IMG/VR virus record: IMGVR_UViG_3300015206_000009
Coordinates: 1-30,134 of that record
Reading direction: 5' to 3' (one strand)
Source: a virus
Length of the DNA stretch: 30,134 nt
Shown here: piece after piece, positions 1 through 6,960 of the stretch
How positions within the stretch are numbered: position 1 is the first letter of the stretch
How the letters are laid out: each line of letters opens with the position of its first letter
Program-made: the position numbers and the translations under genes
The notes under the pieces: generated by a model
The model's input: only the letters and a program-made list of their open reading frames with translations
Told to the model about the DNA's origin: nothing
Databases searched by the model: none

Positions 1-78
1 CGCCGCCGCCGCCCACGCCGCCGCCCACGCCGAGTCCGCCGCCGCCCGCGCCGACTCCGTCGCCCACGCCGCCGCCGC
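1..78 (-). repeat. GCG-rich Ala/Trp-coding low-complexity repeat
   Basis: Runs of GCG (Ala) codons are interrupted by TGG (Trp), giving an AAAAWA...AWAAAWAAAA pattern at the visible C-terminal end of the partial protein. Such a tract can vary in copy number and can break an assembly, which may explain why the window begins here. Confidence 0.8.
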
Positions 79-525
79 GTTTACGCGATTCCCCGAAAGG
101 CGCGCTTCGCCCACTTCGCGCACGATGCGCTGTATTTCAGGGAATTTGTCAGACACGAGCGTAATAACGCCGTCGACAGGATCAATCAAATTCCAGGCGC
201 TCCAAAAATCGTAAACGCGCGACAGGTCGGCGCCGACTTTGATCGCCGTGAGGAAACGTTTCGGCCATTCACGCGCGACATCAGTCGGCAGATGCTCGAA
301 AAAGTGATCCTCTAAATGCGCGAGTTCGGCCGGTATGCCAAGTTCCGTTTCGTAATCAGCGTGTGTGTCGCCGTGCAACGTGCAACCGACCGCGCAGCCC
401 TTTCCGTCTTTCCAGTATCCGTAACCTTGGATAATCTGATCGGCCTCCATGTGGGCGCGGACGCGGCGCAAGTATTTGTCGCGGATTTTCGGGTCGTTAT
501 GATATGCGAGTGTACCGGGTGTCAT
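1..525 (-). CDS. Partial Ala/Trp-repeat protein, conserved phage/bacterial hypothetical
   Basis: An open frame of 175 codons starts at ATG 525-523 and runs off the left edge without a stop, so the C-terminus is missing. A strong Shine-Dalgarno (GGAGGA on the minus strand, 537-532) lies just upstream. The N-terminus begins MTPGTLAYHNDPKIR and holds the stretch GYGYWKDGKGCAVGCTLHG, followed by an acidic/aromatic region (EDHFFEHLPTDVAREWP). I recognise this as a conserved hypothetical family of unknown function found in phages and proteobacteria. The last visible 26 residues (positions 78-1) are low-complexity Ala with regularly spaced Trp, typical of that family's C-terminal repeats. It is transcribed away from the structural genes and has its own promoter, so it behaves as an accessory gene. 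No enzyme motif is visible. Confidence 0.85.
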   Translation of the reverse strand, partial: MTPGTLAYHNDPKIRDKYLRRVRAHMEADQIIQGYGYWKDGKGCAVGCTLHGDTHADYETELGIPAELAHLEDHFFEHLPTDVAREWPKRFLTAIKVGADLSRVYDFWSAWNLIDPVDGVITLVSDKFPEIQRIVREVGEARLSGNRVNAAAAWATESARAAADSAWAAAWAAAA

Positions 526-581
526 TTCAAATCCTCCAAAGTGTTCAAGGCTTTTAGTGCTATTTCGTTTAACCTGTAGCG

Positions 582-610
582 ATACTAAACGAAACTGACC
601 GCTCGGTCCA
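582..610 (-). promoter_or_regulatory. Sigma-70-like promoter with palindromic operator, leftward
   Basis: Read on the minus strand, -35 TGGACC (610-605) and -10 TAGTAT (587-582) are separated by 17 bp. They lie upstream of the Shine-Dalgarno of the leftward gene that starts at 525. A GACCG-N2-CGGTC palindrome (597-608) overlaps the -35. On this strand the sequence GACCGAGCGGTCAGTTT closely matches the promoter at 7963-7990, which supports a shared regulated promoter type. Confidence 0.6.
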
Positions 611-639
611 CTATGCGGCGCGCGACTATTCGGGTAGTA

Positions 640-655
640 TGTGAACTATGTCACA
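640..655. promoter_or_regulatory. TGTGA-N6-TCACA palindrome over the terminase start
   Basis: The exact sequence TGTGA, six bases, TCACA spans the ATG of the large terminase gene. This has the shape of a CRP/FNR-superfamily operator. The same element recurs at 10198-10213 and, with one terminal change, at 16139-16154. Its position over the start codon would fit repression of transcription or translation; function is inferred from recurrence only. Confidence 0.4.
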
Positions 656-2267
656 GTTTAACTGGCGCGACCCCGATTACGCGGACGTGTACCGCAAGCG
701 TGCCTCCCGGCTCGCCAAGCTGCGCGCTGATCCTAAGCTACTTGCGCTCGTCAAAATGCACTACGCGCGCAATGCGGCGGAATTCATTGACGATTGGTCA
801 GTCACAGTCGACCCGCGCGTTAAGGGCCGCTCTCCTCTTATGCCGTTCTTGCTGTTTCCCCGTCAGGTCGAGGCCGTGCATTGGATCGACGAGCGCTACG
901 CACAGACCGACCCGAGCAAGGCGCCGGGCGTTATGGTTAAGAGCCGAGATGTCGGGGCTTCGTGGCTGTGCGCCGCTTGGGCCGCGACGAAATGCCTGTT
1001 TACATCACAGTTCCTGGTCGGCTTCGGCTCGGCGATCAAAGACAAGGTTGATAACGGCGGCGACCCCGACTCTATATTTTTCAAAATCCGCATGTTCCTT
1101 GAGTACCTGCCGCCCGAGTTCAAAGGCGGATGGGACATAAAGCGCGACTCGTCGGACATGCGGATCTTATTCCCGGCCACCGGATCGAGCATCATCGGCG
1201 CGTGCGGCGATACTATCGGGCGCGGCGGCCGTAAATCCGTGTGGTTTATCGATGAGTCGGCGCATTTGGAACACCCTGAGAAGGTCGACGCTAACCTCGT
1301 GGCCGCCGCGGATTGCCGCATTGACGTATCGTCGGTGAACGGCACGGCTAACCCTTTCGCTATCCTTGCGCGCTCGATCGACCCGGCGCAGCGGTTCGAT
1401 TTCTCATGGCGCGACGACCCACGCAAGGACGACGAATGGGCCGCCGCGAAGCAAAAGACGATCGACCCGAAGATCTGGAATCAGGAATATCTGTGCGACT
1501 TTAACGCCCTTGTCGACGGTATCATTATTTCGTCGGAAATGGTCGACGCGGCCATAGGACTGCACTTGCGGCGGCCGGACATTGACTTTAGCGGGCCTAG
1601 GCACAGCGCTTTCGATATTGCGGACCAGGGGCGCGACAAATGCGCGCTCGGCTCGCGGAGCGGCAATATCCTCGACTTTATGCAGTCGTGGTCCGGAACT
1701 GGCATGGATCTTGCAGAGTCGGTATCCCGTGCCGTGGCCCTCGTGGAGCAACGCGGCGGCAAGGAAATGATGTACGACGCGGATGGCATGGGCGCAAACG
1801 TGCGGGGCGATGTGCGCGTGATGGGTGAGATACGCAGAGAGAAAGACCCTCGATCGTTTAGCACGGTGCGCGTCGCGGCGTTCCGGGGGTCCGGCGCGGT
1901 GTTGTGGCCTGAGAAAAAAGCGGCACGCAGTGATATTAAAAACAAATTCATGTTCCAAAATTACAAGGCACAAGCCTGGTGGCACTTGGCCACGATGTTC
2001 GGTGAATCGCTCAAGGCGCACCGCGGCGAGGAATTCGACCCAGCGCTCGTCCTGAGCATCGACCCGAAATGCCCTGAGCTTGCGACGTTGCGCGACGAGT
2101 TGTCACAACCGAAATGGAAGTACATGACCACGGGGAAGCTCGTCGTCGATAAGACGCCCGAAGGGGCGCGTTCGCCGAACCTTGCCGATAGTTGCATGAT
2201 GTGCTTCTCCCCGCGGCGCGGCCCGCTCAATATCACGGACGGGACCATAGCGGCTATGGGCGGCTAG
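648..2267 (+). CDS. terL: Terminase large subunit (DNA-packaging ATPase/nuclease)
   Basis: 539 residues, the usual length for a phage TerL. TerL docks on the portal, pumps DNA into the prohead by ATP hydrolysis and cuts the concatemer. The Walker A region is a variant, KSRDVGAS (residues 98-105), rather than a canonical GxxGxGKT. Walker B is VWFIDE (198-203), followed by a coupling motif in SSVNGT (228-233). The nuclease half shows the first acidic site in AFDIADQGRDK (D323), a second in DADGMG (about 377-380), and a late LADS aspartate near the C-terminus. The ATG at 648 has no good Shine-Dalgarno, and a TAGTAT hexamer seven bases upstream raises the option of a leaderless message. The portal follows after 36 bp. 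No small terminase is recognisable in the window. Confidence 0.95.
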   Translation: MSQFNWRDPDYADVYRKRASRLAKLRADPKLLALVKMHYARNAAEFIDDWSVTVDPRVKGRSPLMPFLLFPRQVEAVHWIDERYAQTDPSKAPGVMVKSRDVGASWLCAAWAATKCLFTSQFLVGFGSAIKDKVDNGGDPDSIFFKIRMFLEYLPPEFKGGWDIKRDSSDMRILFPATGSSIIGACGDTIGRGGRKSVWFIDESAHLEHPEKVDANLVAAADCRIDVSSVNGTANPFAILARSIDPAQRFDFSWRDDPRKDDEWAAAKQKTIDPKIWNQEYLCDFNALVDGIIISSEMVDAAIGLHLRRPDIDFSGPRHSAFDIADQGRDKCALGSRSGNILDFMQSWSGTGMDLAESVSRAVALVEQRGGKEMMYDADGMGANVRGDVRVMGEIRREKDPRSFSTVRVAAFRGSGAVLWPEKKAARSDIKNKFMFQNYKAQAWWHLATMFGESLKAHRGEEFDPALVLSIDPKCPELATLRDELSQPKWKYMTTGKLVVDKTPEGARSPNLADSCMMCFSPRRGPLNITDGTIAAMGG

Positions 2268-2303
2268 TGTTACGATGCGCGTACAACCGCCTAGGATACC
2301 CGC

Positions 2304-4496
2304 GTGCTAAATTATCTCAAGTCATTGTTTCGTAAGCGTGCAGCGCCAGTTACGGCCGTTACTACCGTAATCCCCGGTACGCGCAAGCGGCTCGGGCTCG
2401 CCGCATTCTCCGAACTGATCAGCCAGATTAGCACCGCGTCTGACGTGACAATGCTCGACTTGCCGCGCGCGAAGTTCAAGGCGCCCGAGCTACCCGACGG
2501 CGTGCGACCGGCCAAAGCCCCCGCGGCAGGTTATATCCTCGCCATGGATTCGAGCGGCACGCAAGAGCGCGACGTGATGGCCCTCGACGACGTGGGCGGC
2601 TCGACAAGTGCCAGTTTTCTCAATACATCGCCATTCTTCGGCGAAGTGTCGCTCACGTTTCCCGGCTTTGCGTTCCTGTCCACGCTGCAACAGATTTCCG
2701 AGTTCCGCGCCCCATGCGAAGTGACGAGTACGGAAATGACCCGCGAGTGGATCAAAGTCGTATCCAAGGGCGGCGGCAAGGACCAGACTGACAAAATCAA
2801 GCAGATAACCGAGCGTATCGAGGAATTGAAACTGCAAGAGCGGTTTCAAACTGCGATGCTATATGACGCCCAATTCGGCGGCGCGTTCCTGTATTGGAAC
2901 TTTGCGGACGCCGATAAGGATAAGACCGACCAGGCGCGACAATTGCCGCAACTCGTCAGTCAGATCAAAAAAGGCTCGCTCGTATCGGTGACGGCGATCG
3001 AAGCGTACTGGGTCACGCCGTTCTCGTACAACGCTGACCGTCCCGAGAAAGACGATTTCTACGTCCCGCAATCATGGTTCGTCATGGGCCGCAAGACGCA
3101 TCTGTCGCGCTTAATGGTCGTCGTGTCGCGGCCGTTGCCGGACTTGCTTAAGCCGTCGTATAACTTCGTGGGCATATCGCTGGCGCAGCTTATGTTCCCG
3201 TATATTCAGCGCTGGCTGCGCACGGCGAAATCGGTCAATGACCTAATCAACGCATTCTCGATCGTCAACCTCAAGACGGACATGAACGCGACGCTGCAAG
3301 ACGACGGCGCCCTCGTGCAGCGTTTGAAGCTATTCACGGCGATGCGCGACAACAAAGGCGTGTTCGCCACGGACAAGGACAGCGAGGAATTAGAAATCCT
3401 AAACGTGACGCTCGGTACGCTCGATAAGCTGCAAGCGCAGGCGCAAGAGCATATGTCGGCGCCGTCGCATATCCCGCTGATTAAGCTATTCGGCGTGACG
3501 CCTACGGGATTGAACGCTACGGGCGAGGGTGAGATTAAAGTGTGGTACGACTGGGTAGCCGCGCAGCAAGCGCACGCGCTAGGCGACCACATGAACCGGG
3601 CACTGGAAATCGTGCAGATGGACCTGTTCGGCGCGGTCGACGATGACATAACGTACGAGTGGGTGCCGCTATTCCAGCCGACGCCTAAAGAACAGTCCGA
3701 ATTGAATAAAGCTGACGGTGACCGTGACGTAGCGTACATCACGGCCGGGGTTATCTCGCCAGACGAGGCGCGCGCCAAGCTTAAGGCGGACCCCACAAGC
3801 GGGTACGACGGGCTTACGGGCGATGCGCCCGAGCCGCCGCAGGAACTCGACGAGAATGGTAATCCCGTGGAAGGCGTCACACCCGGACCAGGCGACATGA
3901 GCGATGATGGAGACGAGCCAGACGGCGACATGTCGAGTTTCACGATGGACGGCAAATTTGAGGAAAACAAGCACCCTCGCGACAAAGGCGGCAAGTTCGG
4001 CTCGGGTAGCGGAGGCGCTGCGGACCCTCATACCGCAGCGGGCGGTGCAGTCACTAAGCAGTACACCGCGGGCGGCCCGGACGACCCCAGTAAAACGTCC
4101 ATGGTTGTCACGAAGGAATATCATTACGCAGGGCCGCCAGATGACGAGGGGCATAACGGCCCTGCCGGCAAGCTCGATCCTGCGAAGGTTAAGGCATCTC
4201 AAGAAGGAGCCGAGAAGGTCAATAAAATGATGTCCGGACATTACGAGCCGCAAGCCGCGAAAGAAGCCAGCGAGCATTCGCCGCGCGCCGCGCAGGGCGG
4301 AATGAGCAAGGCGCCATTCGTGAATGCATTTATGAAAGATCATAAAAACCGCGAAGACGATATGTCGCGCCTCAGTAAATTACCTGACGACAAGCTCAAG
4401 ACCGCGTTGCAATTGTTGACGAAAAATAAGGTTGACGACGAAGACGCTAAGTACATGAAAGAACTGATTCGCGACGTACTGGCCGCAAGTAAATAA
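2304..4496 (+). CDS. Portal protein, DUF1073/Phage_portal_3 type, with C-terminal extension
   Basis: 730 residues, starting at GTG 2304 behind AGGA (about 2293-2296). Residues about 70-500 resemble the DUF1073 (Phage_portal_3) portals: an N-terminal FFGEVSLTFPGFAFLSTLQQ segment, an LYDAQFGGAFLYW segment, and a C-terminal LIKLFGVTPTGLNATGEGE motif. The portal is the dodecameric vertex through which TerL packages DNA. Beyond about residue 500 is a Pro/Asp/Gly-rich linker, a HPRDKGGKFGSG motif (about 556-567), then a charged, Lys/Asp-rich region ending in a predicted helical segment (SRLSKLPDDKLKTALQLL). Typical portals of this class are about 450-500 residues, so roughly 200 residues are extra. 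The HPRD motif also occurs in the protease at 8997-9875. The function of the extension is unknown. Confidence 0.9.
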   Translation: MLNYLKSLFRKRAAPVTAVTTVIPGTRKRLGLAAFSELISQISTASDVTMLDLPRAKFKAPELPDGVRPAKAPAAGYILAMDSSGTQERDVMALDDVGGSTSASFLNTSPFFGEVSLTFPGFAFLSTLQQISEFRAPCEVTSTEMTREWIKVVSKGGGKDQTDKIKQITERIEELKLQERFQTAMLYDAQFGGAFLYWNFADADKDKTDQARQLPQLVSQIKKGSLVSVTAIEAYWVTPFSYNADRPEKDDFYVPQSWFVMGRKTHLSRLMVVVSRPLPDLLKPSYNFVGISLAQLMFPYIQRWLRTAKSVNDLINAFSIVNLKTDMNATLQDDGALVQRLKLFTAMRDNKGVFATDKDSEELEILNVTLGTLDKLQAQAQEHMSAPSHIPLIKLFGVTPTGLNATGEGEIKVWYDWVAAQQAHALGDHMNRALEIVQMDLFGAVDDDITYEWVPLFQPTPKEQSELNKADGDRDVAYITAGVISPDEARAKLKADPTSGYDGLTGDAPEPPQELDENGNPVEGVTPGPGDMSDDGDEPDGDMSSFTMDGKFEENKHPRDKGGKFGSGSGGAADPHTAAGGAVTKQYTAGGPDDPSKTSMVVTKEYHYAGPPDDEGHNGPAGKLDPAKVKASQEGAEKVNKMMSGHYEPQAAKEASEHSPRAAQGGMSKAPFVNAFMKDHKNREDDMSRLSKLPDDKLKTALQLLTKNKVDDEDAKYMKELIRDVLAASK

Positions 4497-4504
4497 GATA
4501 GTAC

Positions 4505-4534
4505 TTGACCGCGCGGTTAGTAACGGACAATACT
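4505..4534 (+). promoter_or_regulatory. Sigma-70-like promoter with palindrome-type -35
   Basis: TTGACC (4505-4510) is followed by GCGCGGTTAG, a one-mismatch version of the GACCG-N2-CGGTC palindrome, then a -10-like region around GACAATACT (4526-4534). The ATG of the next gene follows at 4542 with no Shine-Dalgarno. The -35 half matches the promoter at 7963 base for base over TTGACCGCGCGGT; the -10 is less convincing. Confidence 0.55.
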
Positions 4535-4541
4535 GCGCGGC

Positions 4542-4793
4542 ATGGAACTTGCATTAATCGCCCTCACGTCGTTTAGCTACGTGTTTCTAAGGGCTTTCCA
4601 ACAACTCAATGTACAGTCATACTCCTACGCACTTGTTCTCCCTACTTCCATGTGTATGGCACTCGGGGACGTATTTCTAGTGACTAACTACGCACGCCAC
4701 GGCGTCGGCCTAGCACTCGTGATCGTCGTCGGTATCTCGTCGGGGGTCGGGTCAGTCTGTGCAATGTATATTCGTAAAAGGATGGTAAAATAA
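4542..4793 (+). CDS. Small integral membrane protein, unknown function
   Basis: 83 residues. Hydrophobic stretches cover about residues 2-18, 28-48 and 53-76, suggesting two or three transmembrane segments, with a short basic tail (IRKRMVK). The N-terminal sequence (SYVFLRAFQQLNVQ) resembles a conserved small phage membrane protein of unknown role. A holin is conceivable from size and topology, but no endolysin or spanin lies nearby. It has its own promoter-like sequence, and the ATG lies 8-11 bases after the -10 region without a ribosome binding site, so a leaderless transcript is possible. Its stop overlaps the next small membrane ORF (TAATG). Confidence 0.75.
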   Translation: MELALIALTSFSYVFLRAFQQLNVQSYSYALVLPTSMCMALGDVFLVTNYARHGVGLALVIVVGISSGVGSVCAMYIRKRMVK

Positions 4794-4882
4794 TGACTCT
4801 AGCCAATCTCGTGTGTTTCGTCGGCGCGTTCACGTGCCTGATTCTTTGTGCCTTAATTGCAGGTAATCCCCGTGGACGATAA
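4793..4882 (+). CDS. Tiny single-pass membrane peptide
   Basis: 29 residues (MTLANLVCFVGAFTCLILC...), almost entirely one hydrophobic helix followed by GNPRGR. The start overlaps the stop of the preceding membrane protein (TAATG), as in translational coupling, and GGATGG (4781-4786) can act as ribosome binding site. Its end overlaps the start region of the next ORF. The overlap and the clean hydrophobic profile argue that it is real; function is unknown. Confidence 0.5.
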   Translation: MTLANLVCFVGAFTCLILCALIAGNPRGR

Positions 4883-5048
4883 GAGACTCAAGCCCGAACA
4901 TTCGCCCACGTACACGCGCGCTGTCGAGCGGGCGGCCCGTGCGGTGCGTGAGATGCAGGCCGCGCCCCTCGAGGCGGGCAAGCCTACGTTTTTCCGCGGC
5001 GCGCGCGTAGTTGCGCGGGTCAAATCAAAACCAGTAACCGGAGAGTAA
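4872..5048 (+). CDS. Small basic hypothetical protein
   Basis: About 58 residues from GTG 4872 (first residues read as MDDKRLKPEH); the frame can be extended to a TTG at 4857. Neither start has a convincing Shine-Dalgarno. The protein is rich in Arg and Ala (RAVERAARAVREMQA) and ends in KSKPVTGE. No domain is recognised. It overlaps the preceding 29-residue membrane ORF and ends four bases before the next ATG, so it belongs to the same transcription unit. Confidence 0.5.
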   Translation: MDDKRLKPEHSPTYTRAVERAARAVREMQAAPLEAGKPTFFRGARVVARVKSKPVTGE

Positions 5049-5052
5049 TCAG

Positions 5053-5337
5053 ATGGCAAAAGCTAAAACATTGGCTGATTTCAAAGCCGCGCACGATCCC
5101 AACGTGATCGTACCCAATAAAATCCGCACAGCCCTCGCATCGATCGAAAAGGAAGGGTCTGAGCATTGGCTATACGAAGTAGACTTCCTGAAACTGTCGG
5201 GGCTCTCGACCACGCAGCTGGCTATGTTCCGCGACCAGTTCGCCGCGCACATTGTCGAGGCGCCCGGCGCGCACGGCAAACAGACCAAGCGCGTATACTT
5301 TGGCAATGCTAAAGTAGCGGCTAAACTCCGAGGATAA
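5053..5337 (+). CDS. Small protein, possibly DNA-binding, sharing an N-terminal motif with the next gene
   Basis: 94 residues, ATG preceded by GGAGAG (5040-5045). The N-terminus reads TLADFKAAHDP, and the next protein begins TLKDFKNSHDP, so the two share an N-terminal module. The remainder (FLKLSGLSTTQLAMFRDQF followed by KRVYFGNAKVAAKL) resembles a small winged-helix or helix-turn-helix fold by pattern, but I cannot assign a family. Only four bases separate it from the metallophosphoesterase, suggesting a functional pair. Confidence 0.7.
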   Translation: MAKAKTLADFKAAHDPNVIVPNKIRTALASIEKEGSEHWLYEVDFLKLSGLSTTQLAMFRDQFAAHIVEAPGAHGKQTKRVYFGNAKVAAKLRG

Positions 5338-5341
5338 TCGC

Positions 5342-6415
5342 ATGACGCGCACGCTTAAAGACTTCAAAAATTCTCACGATCCGGCGACAATCATTGCCGG
5401 GCTTCGCCGGGAGCTTGAGACGGCCCTCACGGTCGCCAGCACCGCCGAGGTACTGCGCGGATACATCGGGACTGCCAAGCTAGCCACGCAAGAGCTTGAC
5501 CTCCCACGATGGGTATATGAGCCAAAGAAGTCCAAGGCGCCGGGCGTGCCTAAGCTCATGTTGTCTGACCTGCACTGGGGCGAAATGGTGCGCTCGTCGC
5601 AGATTGGCGGCGTGAACTCTTACAACCTCGCCATCGCCCGCCGACGGCTGCAAACCGTGGTCGAAACGACGATTGCGCTTTGCAAGATCCTCGACCCGTC
5701 CATGTCATACCCGGGTATCGTCATCCCCCTCGGCGGCGATATGGTGAGTGGCAACATTCACGACGAACTTGCGGCCACGAACGAACTGAATACGATGCCC
5801 ACGGTGATGGACATCTATAAATGCCTCGTCGCCGCTATCACGCTTATGGCCGATACGTTCGGGCATGTGTTCTTACCTTGCGTCTCAGGGAACCACGATC
5901 GTGACACGAAAAAGATTTGGAGTAAGGATCGTAATCACACGTCGTTCGGGTGGTTGCTCTATCAATTTTTGGCCGCCCATTTCGAGAACGACAAGCGTAT
6001 TACGTTCTATATCCCGGACGGTTCGGACGCCCTTTATCGCATCTATGGAACGCGGTACCTACTTACGCACGGCGATCAGTTTCGAGGCGGTGACGGAATT
6101 ATTGGCCCTCTTGGGCCCGTCACGCGCGGCGAGCAAAAGAAAAACACTCGCAACGCGGCGGTCGGCAGCGACTATGACGTCATGGAATTTGGACATTTTC
6201 ACAAGAGGATGCTAACAGCCCGCTTGCGCGGCAACGGATCGCTAAAGGGGTACGACGAGTACGCAGCTGATAATAACTTTGGATTTGAACCCCCGTCGCA
6301 AAATTTTTGGATGACTCACCCTGACCACGGTATTACTTTTGACGCTCCTGTGTACGCAGATACGGCGACTAAAAAGGTTACTAAAACTCAATGGGTATCG
6401 GTGCCTAGTAAATGA
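5342..6415 (+). CDS. Calcineurin-like metallophosphoesterase
   Basis: 357 residues, ATG with GAGGA just upstream. All hallmark metal-binding motifs of the calcineurin-like phosphoesterase family are present in order: DLH (76-78), GGD (131-133), GNHD (183-186), THGD (242-245) and GHFH (284-287). These ligate a two-metal centre that hydrolyses phosphomono- or diesters; the true substrate (DNA end, nucleotide, cyclic nucleotide or protein) cannot be told from sequence. An N-terminal extension of about 65 residues carries the DFK..HDP motif shared with the preceding protein. The stop overlaps the next start (ATGA at 6412-6415), implying coupled translation with the nucleotide-hydrolase-like gene. 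Confidence 0.93.
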   Translation: MTRTLKDFKNSHDPATIIAGLRRELETALTVASTAEVLRGYIGTAKLATQELDLPRWVYEPKKSKAPGVPKLMLSDLHWGEMVRSSQIGGVNSYNLAIARRRLQTVVETTIALCKILDPSMSYPGIVIPLGGDMVSGNIHDELAATNELNTMPTVMDIYKCLVAAITLMADTFGHVFLPCVSGNHDRDTKKIWSKDRNHTSFGWLLYQFLAAHFENDKRITFYIPDGSDALYRIYGTRYLLTHGDQFRGGDGIIGPLGPVTRGEQKKNTRNAAVGSDYDVMEFGHFHKRMLTARLRGNGSLKGYDEYAADNNFGFEPPSQNFWMTHPDHGITFDAPVYADTATKKVTKTQWVSVPSK

Positions 6416-6960
6416 GCATTGAGGACCAGCTACGATATTGCGATCGGCACGGGCACAAATTCGAGACGACGGACGGCTGTCATTGGCGCCTATGCTTGAA
6501 TTGCGGCGCGGATGAAATGCTCGAACCGCCTGCGCGCGGCGTCGCGCCAGTCCCGGCCGCTACTGCGCAAGAGACAGGCGACCCCGCCGACTACACGGGC
6601 GGCCTGGACCCTCGCGTCGGATTGCCGACCGACAACGCACAGCGCAAGTCGCTCCCGATCTTTGACGGAGCAATTATGTATTTTCCATTGGCTCTGCTTG
6701 CCGTGGCCGAAGTCTCGCGCATCGGGAACGAGCAACACAACCCAGGCGAGCCGCTACACTGGGCGCGCGGTAAGTCGATGGACCAATTCAATACCGGACT
6801 GCGCCACACGATGGATCACGCCATGGGCGCGCGATACGATACGGACGGCGGGCGGCACTTAGCTAAAGCGGCATGGCGCGCACTGGCGGCCCTGCAATTG
6901 GATATCGAAGCGGAAGCGCTTGAGGCCGAGAGTGCGAGTCGCAGTCCCCCGGTCGCGTAA
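6412..6960 (+). CDS. dATP/dGTP diphosphohydrolase-like protein (DUF5664/MazZ type) with N-terminal zinc-ribbon-like motif
   Basis: 182 residues. The region 73-165 resembles the DUF5664 family, now named dATP/dGTP diphosphohydrolase: LPIFDGAIMYFPLALLAVAEV, then HNPGEPLHWARGKS, RHTMDHAMG, and DTDGGRHLAKAAWRALAAL. In characterised relatives of phages with modified DNA such enzymes remove the standard purine dNTP. The N-terminus carries C10-x2-H13 and C28-x2-C31, a possible metal ribbon not typical of the family. Start and stop overlap both neighbours (ATGA with the phosphoesterase; about 29 bases with the head gene). No PurZ or other base-modification gene is in the window, so a role in altered DNA is only a possibility. 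Confidence 0.7.
   Translation: MSIEDQLRYCDRHGHKFETTDGCHWRLCLNCGADEMLEPPARGVAPVPAATAQETGDPADYTGGLDPRVGLPTDNAQRKSLPIFDGAIMYFPLALLAVAEVSRIGNEQHNPGEPLHWARGKSMDQFNTGLRHTMDHAMGARYDTDGGRHLAKAAWRALAALQLDIEAEALEAESASRSPPVA

Noticed and set aside
613-1140. Forward open frame of 175 codons overlapping the terminase start
   Set aside because: Entirely within another frame of terL, with no homology pattern; terL motifs are unambiguous.
3206-3994. Antisense Ser-rich open frame opposite the portal (262 codons)
   Set aside because: Composition mirrors the portal codons and there is no supporting start context.
4542-4882. Holin assignment for the two small membrane proteins
   Set aside because: Size and hydrophobicity alone are not enough, and no endolysin or spanin is adjacent.
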